From positions 1,555,920-1,578,419 of the forward strand of contig RPFO01000016.1 in NCBI GenBank assembly GCA_009746045.1: 22,500 bases of DNA, read 5' to 3'. Position 1 is the first letter of the stretch, and every line of letters begins with the position of its first letter. A program made the translations under genes and the position numbers. Source of the stretch: Mesostigma viride. Lineage: Eukaryota; Streptophyta; Mesostigmatophyceae; Mesostigmatales; Mesostigmataceae. Below are positions 9,101-21,100 of this stretch, piece by piece. Under the pieces are notes generated by a model. It did no database searches. It was not told the DNA's origin and saw only the letters and a list, made by a program, of their open reading frames with translations.

Positions 9101-12100
9101 ACCTACCTGCAGCAGGGACATCCTGAAAGTGCTTTCTCTTTTCTCTGCAAAATGAGTATAATGGTTATTCTCTAGTTGAAGCATCCACTGTAAGTGGGAG
9201 TGCGTGAGTTCTGCAATGCGCTTGGGTATCTTGTAGCATTTTTAGGAAGAAATCTGCCTTACCAGGATGGATAAACTTGACCTGCTTATTTTTGCTTTGG
9301 TCGAACCCCCTGGTTGATGCACCTTTGTTCGCCGTACGAGTTCTGCTTCTGGTCCGTGCTTCTATCTGTCCTGCCAGAACAACGCCAAGGGCAACGTGTC
9401 GCAGGCACGCACATACCCCGACCTGCTCAAGAACGCGCACGATGAGGACGTGTTTGAGTTCTACTCGACGTCACAGCTCGTGTCCATCGATGTGATCGAC
9501 GGCACCGTGACAGACATCGGTACGTGGGCGGTTGATGGGTCATGTGCTTTGCCTATGTGAACCTTGCATGGAGCTACTGTGCTTGTGAAGCATGCGCCGT
9601 AAATTTGTCGTAGCTAAGCCCTAAGGAAGTGCACAGCTGAATAAATGCAGGACGTAACCTAATCCCAGGCTATGGTAACACGTCCATGCTCTTGTGATAG
9701 GGACAGGGATGGGGATATGGGGGTGGGCAACTAATGAACGGGTATCCATAGGTTGGCCATGGTTGGCATAGTTGGAGGTGCACCATCTCAGGTCATACGT
9801 GCCTTGGTAGTTTGTTATGTTGTGCCTGCTCCTGTTCAGACTGAGCTTCGCATATTACAAAAGGGATGTGGGGTTTGCTCTGTGAGGACTAGTGCACTTT
9901 CCAGAGCTAATGTTGCAGGATGTAGTGCAAGAGTGCCAACATCGCGCGTTCATGCACGTGGGTCCTGTGGTTGCCCCATAGACAATTTTTCCTGCTCAGC
10001 ATGTGACCGTGTCATTACAAAAATTGGACAAGAACTTACTACACTGAGCTGCATCTGCTATGGCGTGGTGAGGGCTGGCAAGCTTGTCATCGAAGTTGAC
10101 CATGGCTGTAACCGTGTGATGTTCTGCACTGGGGGGGATTTCGCTTTAATGCAGGGCGGCCCCAGATGTACACGCACGTCAGCCCCTCGCCGGATGGCAA
10201 GTTTCTTCTCGTCAGCACTATGCACCGGCCATTCTCCTACAATGTCCCGGTGGGTAACTTCATCCTTTTGTTCGCCTTTCCTGGGTTGAAGCCCCATGCA
10301 GCTGCCCTAGAAAAGGCTTACTTGCTGGTGGCGCTTATTCAGATTACTGGGATATCTTAACCATATTTAAAATTCTATATATTTAAAAACTTGGACATAT
10401 TTTTTCAGTATTTCTTATGATGAGTCGCTTCATTGTTTAATGTCAGGATGCTGTGGCGATTTGATCACCGCAGCAGGCCTTGGAAAGTGATTTGTATGCC
10501 TATTTGGTTTGTTTGTACTATTGCCAGCATGCCTACTGTTCTGCCTGCCCTCTTTTCCCAAAGGGACAGCTGAGGTCTGACCTAATTGTAAATCATATTA
10601 CGATTTCCCCTCGGTTGCCTTACCTATTTGCCTAACCTATTTGCTTGACCGTGTCGGTCACCAGTGCGGGCGCTTCCCAAAGCGTGTGGAGCTGTGGCGG
10701 CGCGACGGGTCGTTTGTGGCGGAGATGTGTGACCTGCCGCTGGCAGAGACCATCCCCATCACCTTCAACAGCGTGCGCAAGGGCAAGCGCAGCATCGCGT
10801 GGCGGCCCGACAAGGAGTGCTGCATCTACTGGTATATGCTGATGCCTAAAGCACAGATGATGAGGCACAATACAGCGGGTATTTGCAATCTCACTCATTC
10901 TCAGCAATCCTCGCCTCCAGGTTCTTTTGGACACATCTCCCAGCGCCTTACTCTTTGCCACGAAATGACTCTTTCCTTACTTCAAAGGGCGACTGCCTGT
11001 GTGCCTGGCTTGCAATGGTGCAGGGTGGAGACGCAGGATGGCGGAGATGCCAAAGTGGAGGTATCTCCCAGGGATATTGTGTACATGGTGGATGCCAACG
11101 AGGTGGCGGCCGGCGCAGCAGAGGGGCAGGCCATGCAGCCCCAGGTGATCGCCACCACCAACTTGCGCTACGGGTGAGTGTGCGCAGCAAGAATGTAATA
11201 TCGGTCATAGAACCATGTTTCTAGTAGTAAAGGCTTTATAACATTCTAGTAGTATGGCGAAGTTTTTATTTTACAGTAAACATGACAGTGTCTATTCCTC
11301 ATCATCTTCTGCATCTAGAGGCATCCAAGCTTTTCTTGATGTGATCCTTCTGGGTCCTCGAGGAGATTCGTTGCGTTGAGGGATGCACCATGTTTGCAGC
11401 ACTCGGCCATCCGTGGAATAAAGTACACCAGATTTTTCAAACCAGCTGAGCAGCATGCCATGACTCAATGATCTGAAAGCATGGTATGCCGCTTCTAATC
11501 GATGTGTAGTTTCTCTGTCCCCGGCACTGATAAACTAGTACTGGTGTTACTGACAAAGGTGTGATTGATACTTGGTGGGCTTGACCGTGCATCGGTCGCT
11601 TACTATACTTGCAGTGGCATTTCGTGGTGCGATGAGAACCTGGCGCTCATCTACGAGAGCTGGTATAAGACGCGCACCTCGCGGACATGGGTAAGCAAGA
11701 GGGCAGCCCGCACGCGGCTTAGACCATACTTTGCACCTGGCAAGTTTGAAGAGCTGCAACTTTGCTCGCTGAGTCCCTAATCCATGAAGGACGCATTGCA
11801 GACGATGCTCTCGGCCTTGGAGTGGCAGAAATGGGTCGCCCTGATTAGGATTTTAAGGATTGCGCCAGAGAGAAGGATTGCACAGTGAGTAATATCATTG
11901 GGAAAAAGTCAAACCTCCTCTAATAGCATTCAACTTTCTGCATATTGCTTCATTCGGTTGCGAATCATGCGTCTTTGGATTTCACAACTGCTGGATGCAA
12001 CAACAAGTCAGTTCTTTTGTTTGCAGCGAATTCAACGCAATTAGTTTTTTTTCTGAAAATAAAACAATCTGAATTGGGCAACAGATCATTCATAACATCG

Positions 12101-15100
12101 AATACATTCTGCCCAGATTTTTACTAGGGTTGAGTCATGCTTTGTCTTGCAAACCACGTTCCTGGGAAGGTGTATGATTTAATTGAATTATTCGGCATCT
12201 TTTAACTTGTTATGTTTGCCCGTGCTGCCCGTGTACCCCTAAAATCTGCAATGTTGCGATGTTGTTGATGCGTACTGGCAGATGGTGAACCCGTCTGATT
12301 TCTCCAAGCCACCAGAGCTCCTTTGGGACAGGTAATTCAAAGAGGGACGAAACCATGAATAGATATTTGTGAAGCTGTTAGCAGTAGCAGTCACATGTAT
12401 TTTGGCCAAGTCAAGTGCCCAACCAGGGAATGCAAAAGTTATTTGAATAATATGATGAAAGAAGCAAAGCCCCGCATGCGATGGCACTTGACGTGGTTGA
12501 TTTGGTATCCCATCTACAACAGGATGAAAGTTAAATGTGTCTGCCATACTAGCTAAAATTGTGGCTTCATGCCCATCGTCGCTCTACCCACAGGATGTAC
12601 GAGGATGTGTACACGGACCCTGGGAACCCCATGACCCGTCGCAACAGCCTGGGCCGGTATGTGCTGGCCACCGTGGACCCACCAGAGGGTGACCCAGCCC
12701 TCACCGGTGGCCGGTGGCGTGGCAGGAAGCTCCTGCTGGAGGGGGATGGGGCCACACCACAGGGTGACAAGCCTTTCCTGGACACGATAAACCTGTAAGT
12801 TTGCCGATGATGTTAAAAATATAGTATCTAAGCAGATGGTCAAAACCGTACACATGATAAGCGGGGTTCCTCTCTGGGTGTTGTACAGTGCTCTAAACGT
12901 TTTAATCCGCATCCATACTCCCTAGATCACACTTCTCTTGATTTCTTCCCTTGATGGGTCTTTGGATTTTTAGGGGTTGTACACAAAGGTTTCCTTGGTC
13001 TGCAGCGCGAAAGCCAATTCTGGCATGATAAGCTCATCGGAACAAGAATGCTTTTTCCCCGTGAAGCAGTGCATTTGGAATTTGACGGCATCTGGAAAAA
13101 CCATCCTAAAGTAATAAAATTTCAAAGCAACATGGAAAGCTGACCCAGTTGCATTTCCTGGATGTATGCATCTCTGTCTGACCTGCATGACCAGTGACAC
13201 CAAGGAGACGAAGCGGATCTGGTCAAGCCCCGGCCCAGACGGGACCTACCTGGATGGCATCGTCTCCCTCATGTGTGGCAGCCACGAGCGGCTACAAGAG
13301 GACAACCTCTCGCTCATGGTACGCATGCTGACTGGTAACACAGCGACCAGAGGTTTCCACCTGACCCTGGTCTCTGTTTACTCAGCGTAATACTCGGTTT
13401 CAAGGTAAACCAAGGTTTTTGGGGGTTCGCGTTGCTGGTTCTTGTAAGCAGAAGGTCATCAGCAATCAGGGTATGCTTAATCCCTTCAGCTTTCAGTTTT
13501 CTCAGGGAGATTTCAAACAAATCGTGTTGCCCATGGTCAAGTTGCCCTTGCGTTTCTCTATTATTAAAATGGGCTAGCACATGCACACTTTTTTTTTCTG
13601 AACTAACCAAGACTTTTCTGGTTGCTGCCCCGTGTGGCATCTGCAGGTTGTCCGACAGTCGCCCAGGGAACCGCCGCAGGTCTACATCCGCAACCTCCCT
13701 GGAGAGGCCATGAGGCAGATTACCCAAGTACCCCACCCATACCCACAGGTCAGAACTGCATTTTCCAGCATCAAGTACCACCACCTACAAGTATATTGGC
13801 TTACATGTAGCTCCGATAGCTAACTGCTCTTGACGCTTTTCCCTTGGTGAGTATGCTTGTAATGTGCTGCTTCGTACACGTTATGAGCTGTGTAACCCGC
13901 TTCGTGGTTGTGTAGTATTCCGTTTTGTGTGTATTTTGGGATCCATCAGATGCCATATGCCATTCAGCCATTGGCGTACTTTGCTATTGCTACCATCATG
14001 AATGCTTACACATTGCAGTGCGTCATGGCGTAATAGAACTGTCCATGGCCTGGCCGGTCCTGCCTTCAGCCTTGAATATCTCCGCCCAAAGTAGACTGGC
14101 AGTGATTGTCAACATTAACAGGATGCATGCATGCACAGTGACCTTTATAATCCAATGACGTCCATACAAAGACAACTGTCAGTGCCACATAAACTGGGTG
14201 GTGCAGAGATCACGTCACCGATGGTTGGCTACTACTGGTGTTCGGGAAGTTCGTGCCTGCCACCTATTCATCTCACTAATTTCTCCCTTCTGCTTAAGAA
14301 CTCCTTGTTTAATTCCCATTATGATTCCTTTTATCTTCCACATGCCGCTTACTTGCGTGCCTCAGCTCAAGGACCTGCAGAAGGAGATCATCCGGTACAA
14401 GCGGGAGGACGGCGTCAACCTCATGGGGACACTCTACCTGCCACCAGGTACAGTTAGGCCTGTTTCCCCCTAATCCGCTATTATTGGCCGGCTCCTTCAT
14501 GACTTCAAATCTTGACTTCGTCTTGTACTTCCAGTCTGTGACTTGCTTTCCTGGTAGCTCATCAGGTCGAAAATGACCACCGATACCGCCGGGATGCCAC
14601 CTCACGTGCGGTCACATCCATGGCACCCATTATTTGGCTGGCTGTTTCCCAGGGTACAAGGTGGGAGTCGACAAGCCACTTCCGACGCTCCTGTGGGCCT
14701 ACCCCAGGTGAGTCCGTGCTTTAATTGCCTGGAGACACGTGTGGATGTGATTCATGGATTCTACATTGAGCCTGGTGCAGTTTTCATTTTGTAGGGAAAA
14801 ACTCCAGGTTTTTTTGCTGGTTCACAGCCATATGAGTTTTGTCATTCGATTCTTCGTCCTCATTATGTGTAGCCTCTTGCTGCATATTCTGGCTTCTAGG
14901 GCGCCTTGGGAGCATTATGCTATTTGAAAGTTGTCAAGAATTAAATGGCCTCCATTTCTGAACGCAACGTAAGCCATGGAAAAGATCAGCTCATGCCACG
15001 CCGAGGATTTTGAAGCGCAGGCTCGCCTGTCTTGTGATGTGTGCTGCGTATTCCATCTATCTGACCACCCAGATCCAAGTGGAAGACCCAGGTCCCACCT

Positions 15101-18100
15101 ACTTGCCTCAGGTAGCAGGAAGGCCTTGATGAAATAAGAGTAAGACCTAGTGATATCTTCAACTTCATGGCAGCATGTTTGTGATTGCTAAGGATATCTT
15201 GTTGGCGAAGTCGGGACTCATAAGGGTGTCCTTGGAGAGTGGTTCTATTCTGCGTCGTTGTGTGCGCGATTGTGGACAGGGAGTTCAAGGACAAGGACGC
15301 GGCGGGCCAAGTAAGGGGCTCCCCCAACGAGTTTGCCGGCATCGGCGCGTCTTCTCCCCTCCTGTTCCTGGCCATGGGGTAGGCGTCTTAGCAATTTAGA
15401 TCGACTTACTACCATATGCGTTAGCAGCGGCAGATGTCAGCGCTGGCCTTTTGTGTCCGACCCAGGGCTCATAAATTTGTCGTCTAGCTTGCCCTGCCTT
15501 ACTGAAAGTGACCCAGTGCAGCGCGGTGATGTGTTTGAACTGATGGCATGCAGCACATTCGCAATTGGCTGCGGCATCTATTGACTTTCATCCAACTTGC
15601 ATGCTATTAACGTGGAGTGAGCCTGTGTGTGCCCATGCTCTGGCTGTCTCAGTACTGGTAAGTGACGCTGTTAGCCCAGCATCATGGGGCATCCAGCCAT
15701 GTCCAGCGGCACGTTCGCCTCATTCTTGAGCTACGGCTTATCCTGACAGTCTCTGTCAATGTTGGTTTATGCCTGAATCCGCCTGTTCAGCGAAGCAAAT
15801 CGTCAAGCAGCCTGACCACTCATCCAGCTCTGGTAGAATCTTTATCCCTGATCATCCTAGCATTTTATGGTGGCTGTTGTCGCGCATGTGGCTCCTATGG
15901 CTTGCTTCTTCTGGGCAGTAAAGACCGCACACAGCTGTTTTGCGAGGTGTCAGTGGGCTGCTGGTCCGCCTCTCTCCTATGTGGCGCAAGATCATGACCT
16001 CACTTGGCTGACCTCAAGTAGTCCTTATGTGTTCCTGGTCTTCACGTGTCTCCCTGTGCTTGCATCCTTTGCAGGGGTAGGGTAGCCCACGCAGCAGAGA
16101 GTGCTGTCCCATGCTCGCTGTAGTCACGTGTCATCAGTGAGACAAAAATTGTGTCCAACTAGCTAATGTAAGCTTGCTTCACTGTCTATGCTTCTCTGGT
16201 CGCAGGTATGCGATCTTGGATGGCCCCACGATGCCAATCATCGGCGAGAAGGACGAGGAGGCCAATGACCGGTGAGTCCTGCCTTTGCTGTCTTCTCTGT
16301 TCTGCTGTACGTTTCTGTTGCCGTGCATGTTGCCTGACTCTTTGACAACATATAAGCTGCTTGACGATGTTGTCGACATGAATCCTGCTAGCGCGCATTG
16401 CAGAGCAGAGTAACTACACAAATGCTTATACCCCCGTCAAGTGCCCTGGACCCTTGAGTTTTTTTATGCAACCCAGATGAGGCCAAAAAGTACTGCTGTG
16501 TGTTTGCAATTTTATGGTAGCTTATGGCAATCAGTAAAATACAGAGACACGTCAACCTTGGACGCAATCTGCCCACAATCCGGCCCAAAGTTCTGATAGC
16601 TTTCTGCAGGCAAACACTTGCCATTTCAGCCTTGCTGGGATCGCTTACCCTGCTCTTCCCATGGCATGGTCGCTGCCTCTTTCCTGTGACCTCGTGCTCT
16701 CTGCATACAGCTACGTGGAGCAGCTGGTCATGAGCGCCAAGGCGGCGGTGGAGGAGGTCGTGCGGAGAGGGGTGAGTGAGCACATATATTTTGATGCGCA
16801 CAGCCATTTGGACAAGTCATATCAATGAGGCAACCAGCATATGTTGTCATAAAGCATCACAGTGACTTTAATTCATTATCTGGACGTAATAAGCGGCAAT
16901 GAATTGGTTGACGACCCCTGGGCACAGTGCCTACCGCTGGATGTCGAAGGATATCCGTGGGCTCATAATAAGATGTTCCGTCTTCAGCAGCTTCCCAGGC
17001 ATTAATTAAAAGCACGTGACTGCGTCTCATGGGTACCAATAAAGCTGGAACCTTCAACTCCTATACACAACGAGGAGGGAGGGTGCCCTAGCTTCTCTCA
17101 CTGCCTCAAGTGGGCAGGCCACTGAGGACTCTCTCTGCATCATGGTTCAGGCCCAGCTGTGGGTGCAATGAAGCTTCGACATAGCAAAAGCATAGCGGGA
17201 TGCAGTAAGGCTGCCCCAGGGTCCAGAGCCCACAGATTGGCTTGGAACGCATTTAGAGGCGCCGGTTTGGGAGAATATAAAGGCCTCTCCCGGAGCCTGA
17301 GGGGTTTAACCCTTAGTCCGTAAACTGGGTGCTACAGCACCCAGTTTTGGTACCCGTCACATTTCGCGAATTTCCGGGAGCGCCGCGCCAGATGTGACGG
17401 CAGCAAGTGGTCCAACGTGTCCAGGAACTCGTGAGCATTCAGAAAAAGTATAGGGTTGGGGGGGTAATTCGCCATAGCCTGTAAAATATAGCCCAGGAAA
17501 GGAAATTATCACGTGACTTTGGCGGGAAATTTTCACTCGCGCGCGCGCGTAACGAGATATGGCTGCAAACGTGCCGTTAGCAAGGAAATTTTGCGTCTCG
17601 CGGCTAGAAACGGTTCAGAATGTTGCTCAGAATGGTGATGCGTGATTTTCGTAAGTCAGGCATGGCCAGATTTTCAGGATTGGGAAAATACAGGTGGGAA
17701 AATACTGCCTTCTTGGTCGTCAGTGCCAGATGGGCCATAGCGTATCGCCTTTCGATTTTCTCCTTATGGCCGGGCAGTCTGCGCCAGCCCGAGCATCCTG
17801 TTTATTACGGGACATCCGCTGCACCATTTCCTGGGCCTGCGGATGCGTTTATAGGCCATCTATGCACGGAACATCAACCTGGTAATCATGGCAGATGCAT
17901 GCATGATGCGGATATGGCGGCCTATGCCTGTATAGCATTAGTATGTGTGAGATATGAGGGTCCCGGCCAGCAGAATCCGGAAAGGTCGTGATCGAGCCAG
18001 GTACGGCCACGTTTTTGCGTGTTGTTTGCAGCGGAATACGTCTTCCATCCATTACATTTCACGAGTTTACTAGTGCACCGTTCAGCAAGCTTCCATACCT

Positions 18101-21100
18101 GCTGTAGAGGGTGGTATTAGCCCTGAAAGTGCCCAGTTTGTGGCATGTCTTTGGAGTATATCATTCCGTTAGTGCAGGTAGGCAACGTGTTTGTATTCCA
18201 GCACTTTTGGCTGTCTTTTGTTGCTTGTTATACTGCATATTTGTGTTGCATGCCATAAAGACCTGTTTACAAGCGCGTATTGACGCATACCCATGTGTCA
18301 ATATGAGCGTGGTGCCATGGTCAGAATGCATTTCTGAGTGCACCCCCCTTGGTTGGGGACCCCGGGACTATCAATTGAAATTATCCAATCATTAAAATGA
18401 TGTTTGAAACCCTGCCCTGGATTATAGGGGTAGGTTCACTTTTTCTTGCCTGAAAAAGATCGTCTTTTAGACAACTTTGACAGCTAATATCTTCCAAACT
18501 ACTTGCTGGACTCAAGATGTTATTGCATATTCTGAAAGCCCTTGAAGTGTAGATATTCCTGGCACCTGGGTTGAGGGTATTTGGAGTTGTAGTCTATGAG
18601 TTATGATTTTTTTTCATTTTCAGGGGTCAAAAAGTGCCAAAAAAGGCCTAGCGGACCAAGGGGCATACCCAGGGTTAACCCACAACCCCCAGGCATAAGT
18701 GGGGCTAAATGTGGTTGCTACCTTCTGACTGCAATCTGATTGTGTAGGGTACTAGAACAAAAATGGCCTAGTCTCATGCCGTTGCATGACAAAGCCAAGA
18801 CATCAGAGTCAAGGCTCCTGGATACCGTGCTCTGGACCTGCAGTTGCTCATGGGCTTCCAAATAGTGCGTTGCTACTGCACCCATGTGCATGCTGCAGTG
18901 TGCACAATCCACGTTGCTGCCTTTTTAGGGATCTGTGCCATGTACAACTTGGTAGGGACGTTGAAGCATGACTTTCTTAGTTCTGCATTGCTCACGTATA
19001 AAGGACGCCCACTTCTGGCCCCATTGACTCCTTTAGGCATCCTGCTTTGCTCTCATGTGGATGGTAGCAAATTTCCATGGCCCCCGTGCCCCCCACGACA
19101 GGTGGCGGACCCCAAGAAAATCTGCGTGGGCGGTCACTCGTACGGCGCGTTCATGACCGCCAACCTGCTGGCACATGCCCCCGACCTGTTTGCATGTGGC
19201 ATCGCCAAGAGTGGCGCATACAACCGGACGTTGACGCCGTTCGGGTTCCAGGTAGGTGCACGCCTTGACAATCTTGATGACAGCGACAGCAGGCTTGCAT
19301 GCCTCTTGACTTCACTCTGGGTGAAATGTGAACAATGCAGTTTTGGTCCTCTTTCTAAACTCCTCTCTAGCTGTTTTGCGAAATAGAGCAATCTGTTTAG
19401 ACTTTACCCGCGACAGTGAATGGAGTGCCACTTCACAAGCAGCATGCAATAGGTAAGGTCAAGTATCTGTTGTCATTTTCCTATATCTTGGCAGATTGGC
19501 TGGCTACCTGTGACAGCCATGCCTGCGGCAGCTGCGATTTATTCAAACTATGAGTTGCTTACATGTAATTCTGCCAACTTGTTTAGGGTGAATTCTCCGA
19601 CCCTGTCATGCTTATTTCTTCTGCTTTCTAATGTCTGCTTCAAACCTCTACCTAGGTGGTGCAGCAACTTCATATATCCATGTTCATCATGTTTTTTACT
19701 GGCCCATTCAAGCTTAGGTAAGCTACGTGTTTAAGCCTGGCATGCCAAGCAAACTTCAGATCGTGGTGGACCGATGTAGATTTCTGTTTACTTTTACTAG
19801 GCAGATTTCTAGTTCGATATATTTTTATTTTTTCTGTTATTAACTGGTATTTCTGTGATTGACCATTTCCCCCTATCGTAATTGTGATCACCTTTCATGG
19901 AACAAACAAAACGCCGGGCCCACCCCCTCCCCTTAACCCAAGGCGGAGGAGCGGACGCTGTGGCAGGCACCCGACGTGTACATGAAGATGTCGCCCTTCA
20001 TGGAGGCGCACCGCATCTCCAAGCCGCTGCTGCTGGTGCACGGCGAGGACGACGACAACGCGGGCACGTACCCGATGCAGTCAGAGCGCTTCTACGCTGC
20101 GCTGAGGGGCCATGGCGCGCAGTGCCGGCTGGTCATCCTGCCGCACGAGAGCCACGGTGTGTGCCAAACTCGCATAACTAGTTATCCTTCTATACTTGTA
20201 TAACTCTTACACACTGGTTATTTCTGTGTGTTCATCTTTGATAATGGCGAAACTGGTATGTGGGTGTTTGTTGTGTGTTACGGTGGCAAAGTTGGAGAAG
20301 GGAAAACAGGAGCCATAATTACAAAAATTGTAGCGTGAGCACGGGCAACTTGTAATGGTACCCTATAGTAGTATCACCTTGACCATTAATGGCTCGAAGT
20401 GTCTACTAGAATTTGCTCCACAGAGTGTCTTTAGAATGATGCTATGCTTCTGAGCCCCTTGTAGCACGAAGAAAAATCTCCAGGACTGTCACCACTGCAC
20501 TCCGTTTCTTATATACGCTCAATTTACCAAGGAGGCCGCCCTCCCTCCTTCTCGTTGTGTACAGGGGTTGGAGGTCCCTTGACTTTGTATTGGCACCCAC
20601 GTGACGCAGTCATGTGCTTATTATTAATATAATTGTTATTATTATTATTGTTGTTGTTGTTGAGCAACCAAGCCCTTCAGCTCGTTCTAATGGGACATAC
20701 CGCTTGGGTGACTCATTACGTTGGCTGATTTTGGTTCATGGCCCTAGCTTGTCGTATGTCCCGTTTCTTAACGTCACAGTTCATCCACCACGGAGTATTT
20801 TGCTGGCCATAAAACTCGTCTTTTATAGTTGTTGACGCAGTTGGTGTTGTGAAAGTAAAAGATCCATGCCTGTCCTTTCATGGCTGAGCAGAGAAACATG
20901 GAGTGTTTCCTTCCAGGATAGTTTTCTTCCAGGATAGTTTGCTCCTTGCTGCTGCTGCTGCTAATAAGGATGTACGTTGGTCCTCTTCAAACCTGTGCCT
21001 GAATCACCCATGGAATGGAACAGGTGGGGAAAGTTAGGGTTTGCCTGCTAAGTGTTCGTTCCAAGTATGTTCACTGGCCATGCCTACTTGCATTTCTCCC

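Larger units (their letters stand above)
17306..18678. mobile_element. Non-autonomous piggyBac-like element in CGEP intron 20
   Basis: A 1365-bp segment (17310-18674) is flanked on both sides by TTAA (17306-17309 and 18675-18678), the invariable target duplication of piggyBac-type transposons. Both ends begin with CCCT when read inward (CCCTTAGTCCG on the left; CCCTGGG on the right). The left 11-mer recurs inverted with 10 of 11 matches 12 bases inside the right end (CCCTTGGTCCG). The left end carries two hairpins. It is too short for a typical transposase, and the 123-codon frame inside (17620-17991) is not recognisable, so it would depend on a transposase elsewhere. TTAA is a common tetramer and the terminal repeats are imperfect, hence moderate confidence. 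Confidence 0.5.
16772..19101 (+). other. CGEP intron 20 (2330 bp, longest)
   Basis: It runs from GTGAGT to GACAG in phase 0. More than half is the TTAA-flanked insert at 17310-18674; without it the intron would be about 960 bp, in line with the larger introns of the gene. A small hairpin with one bulge lies at 17104-17127 (CCTCAAGTGG/CCACTGAGG). No exon-like coding is seen in it. Confidence 0.85.

Noticed and set aside
17620-17991. 123-codon frame in the intron-20 insert as a transposase
   Set aside because: It has no DDE/DDD-like spacing or piggyBac motif that I recognise and is far too short. A remnant cannot be excluded.
20618-20662. ATT/TTG array as the tail of another retrotransposon
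   Set aside because: No hairpin or coding remnant adjoins it on either side; it is simply a microsatellite on present evidence.
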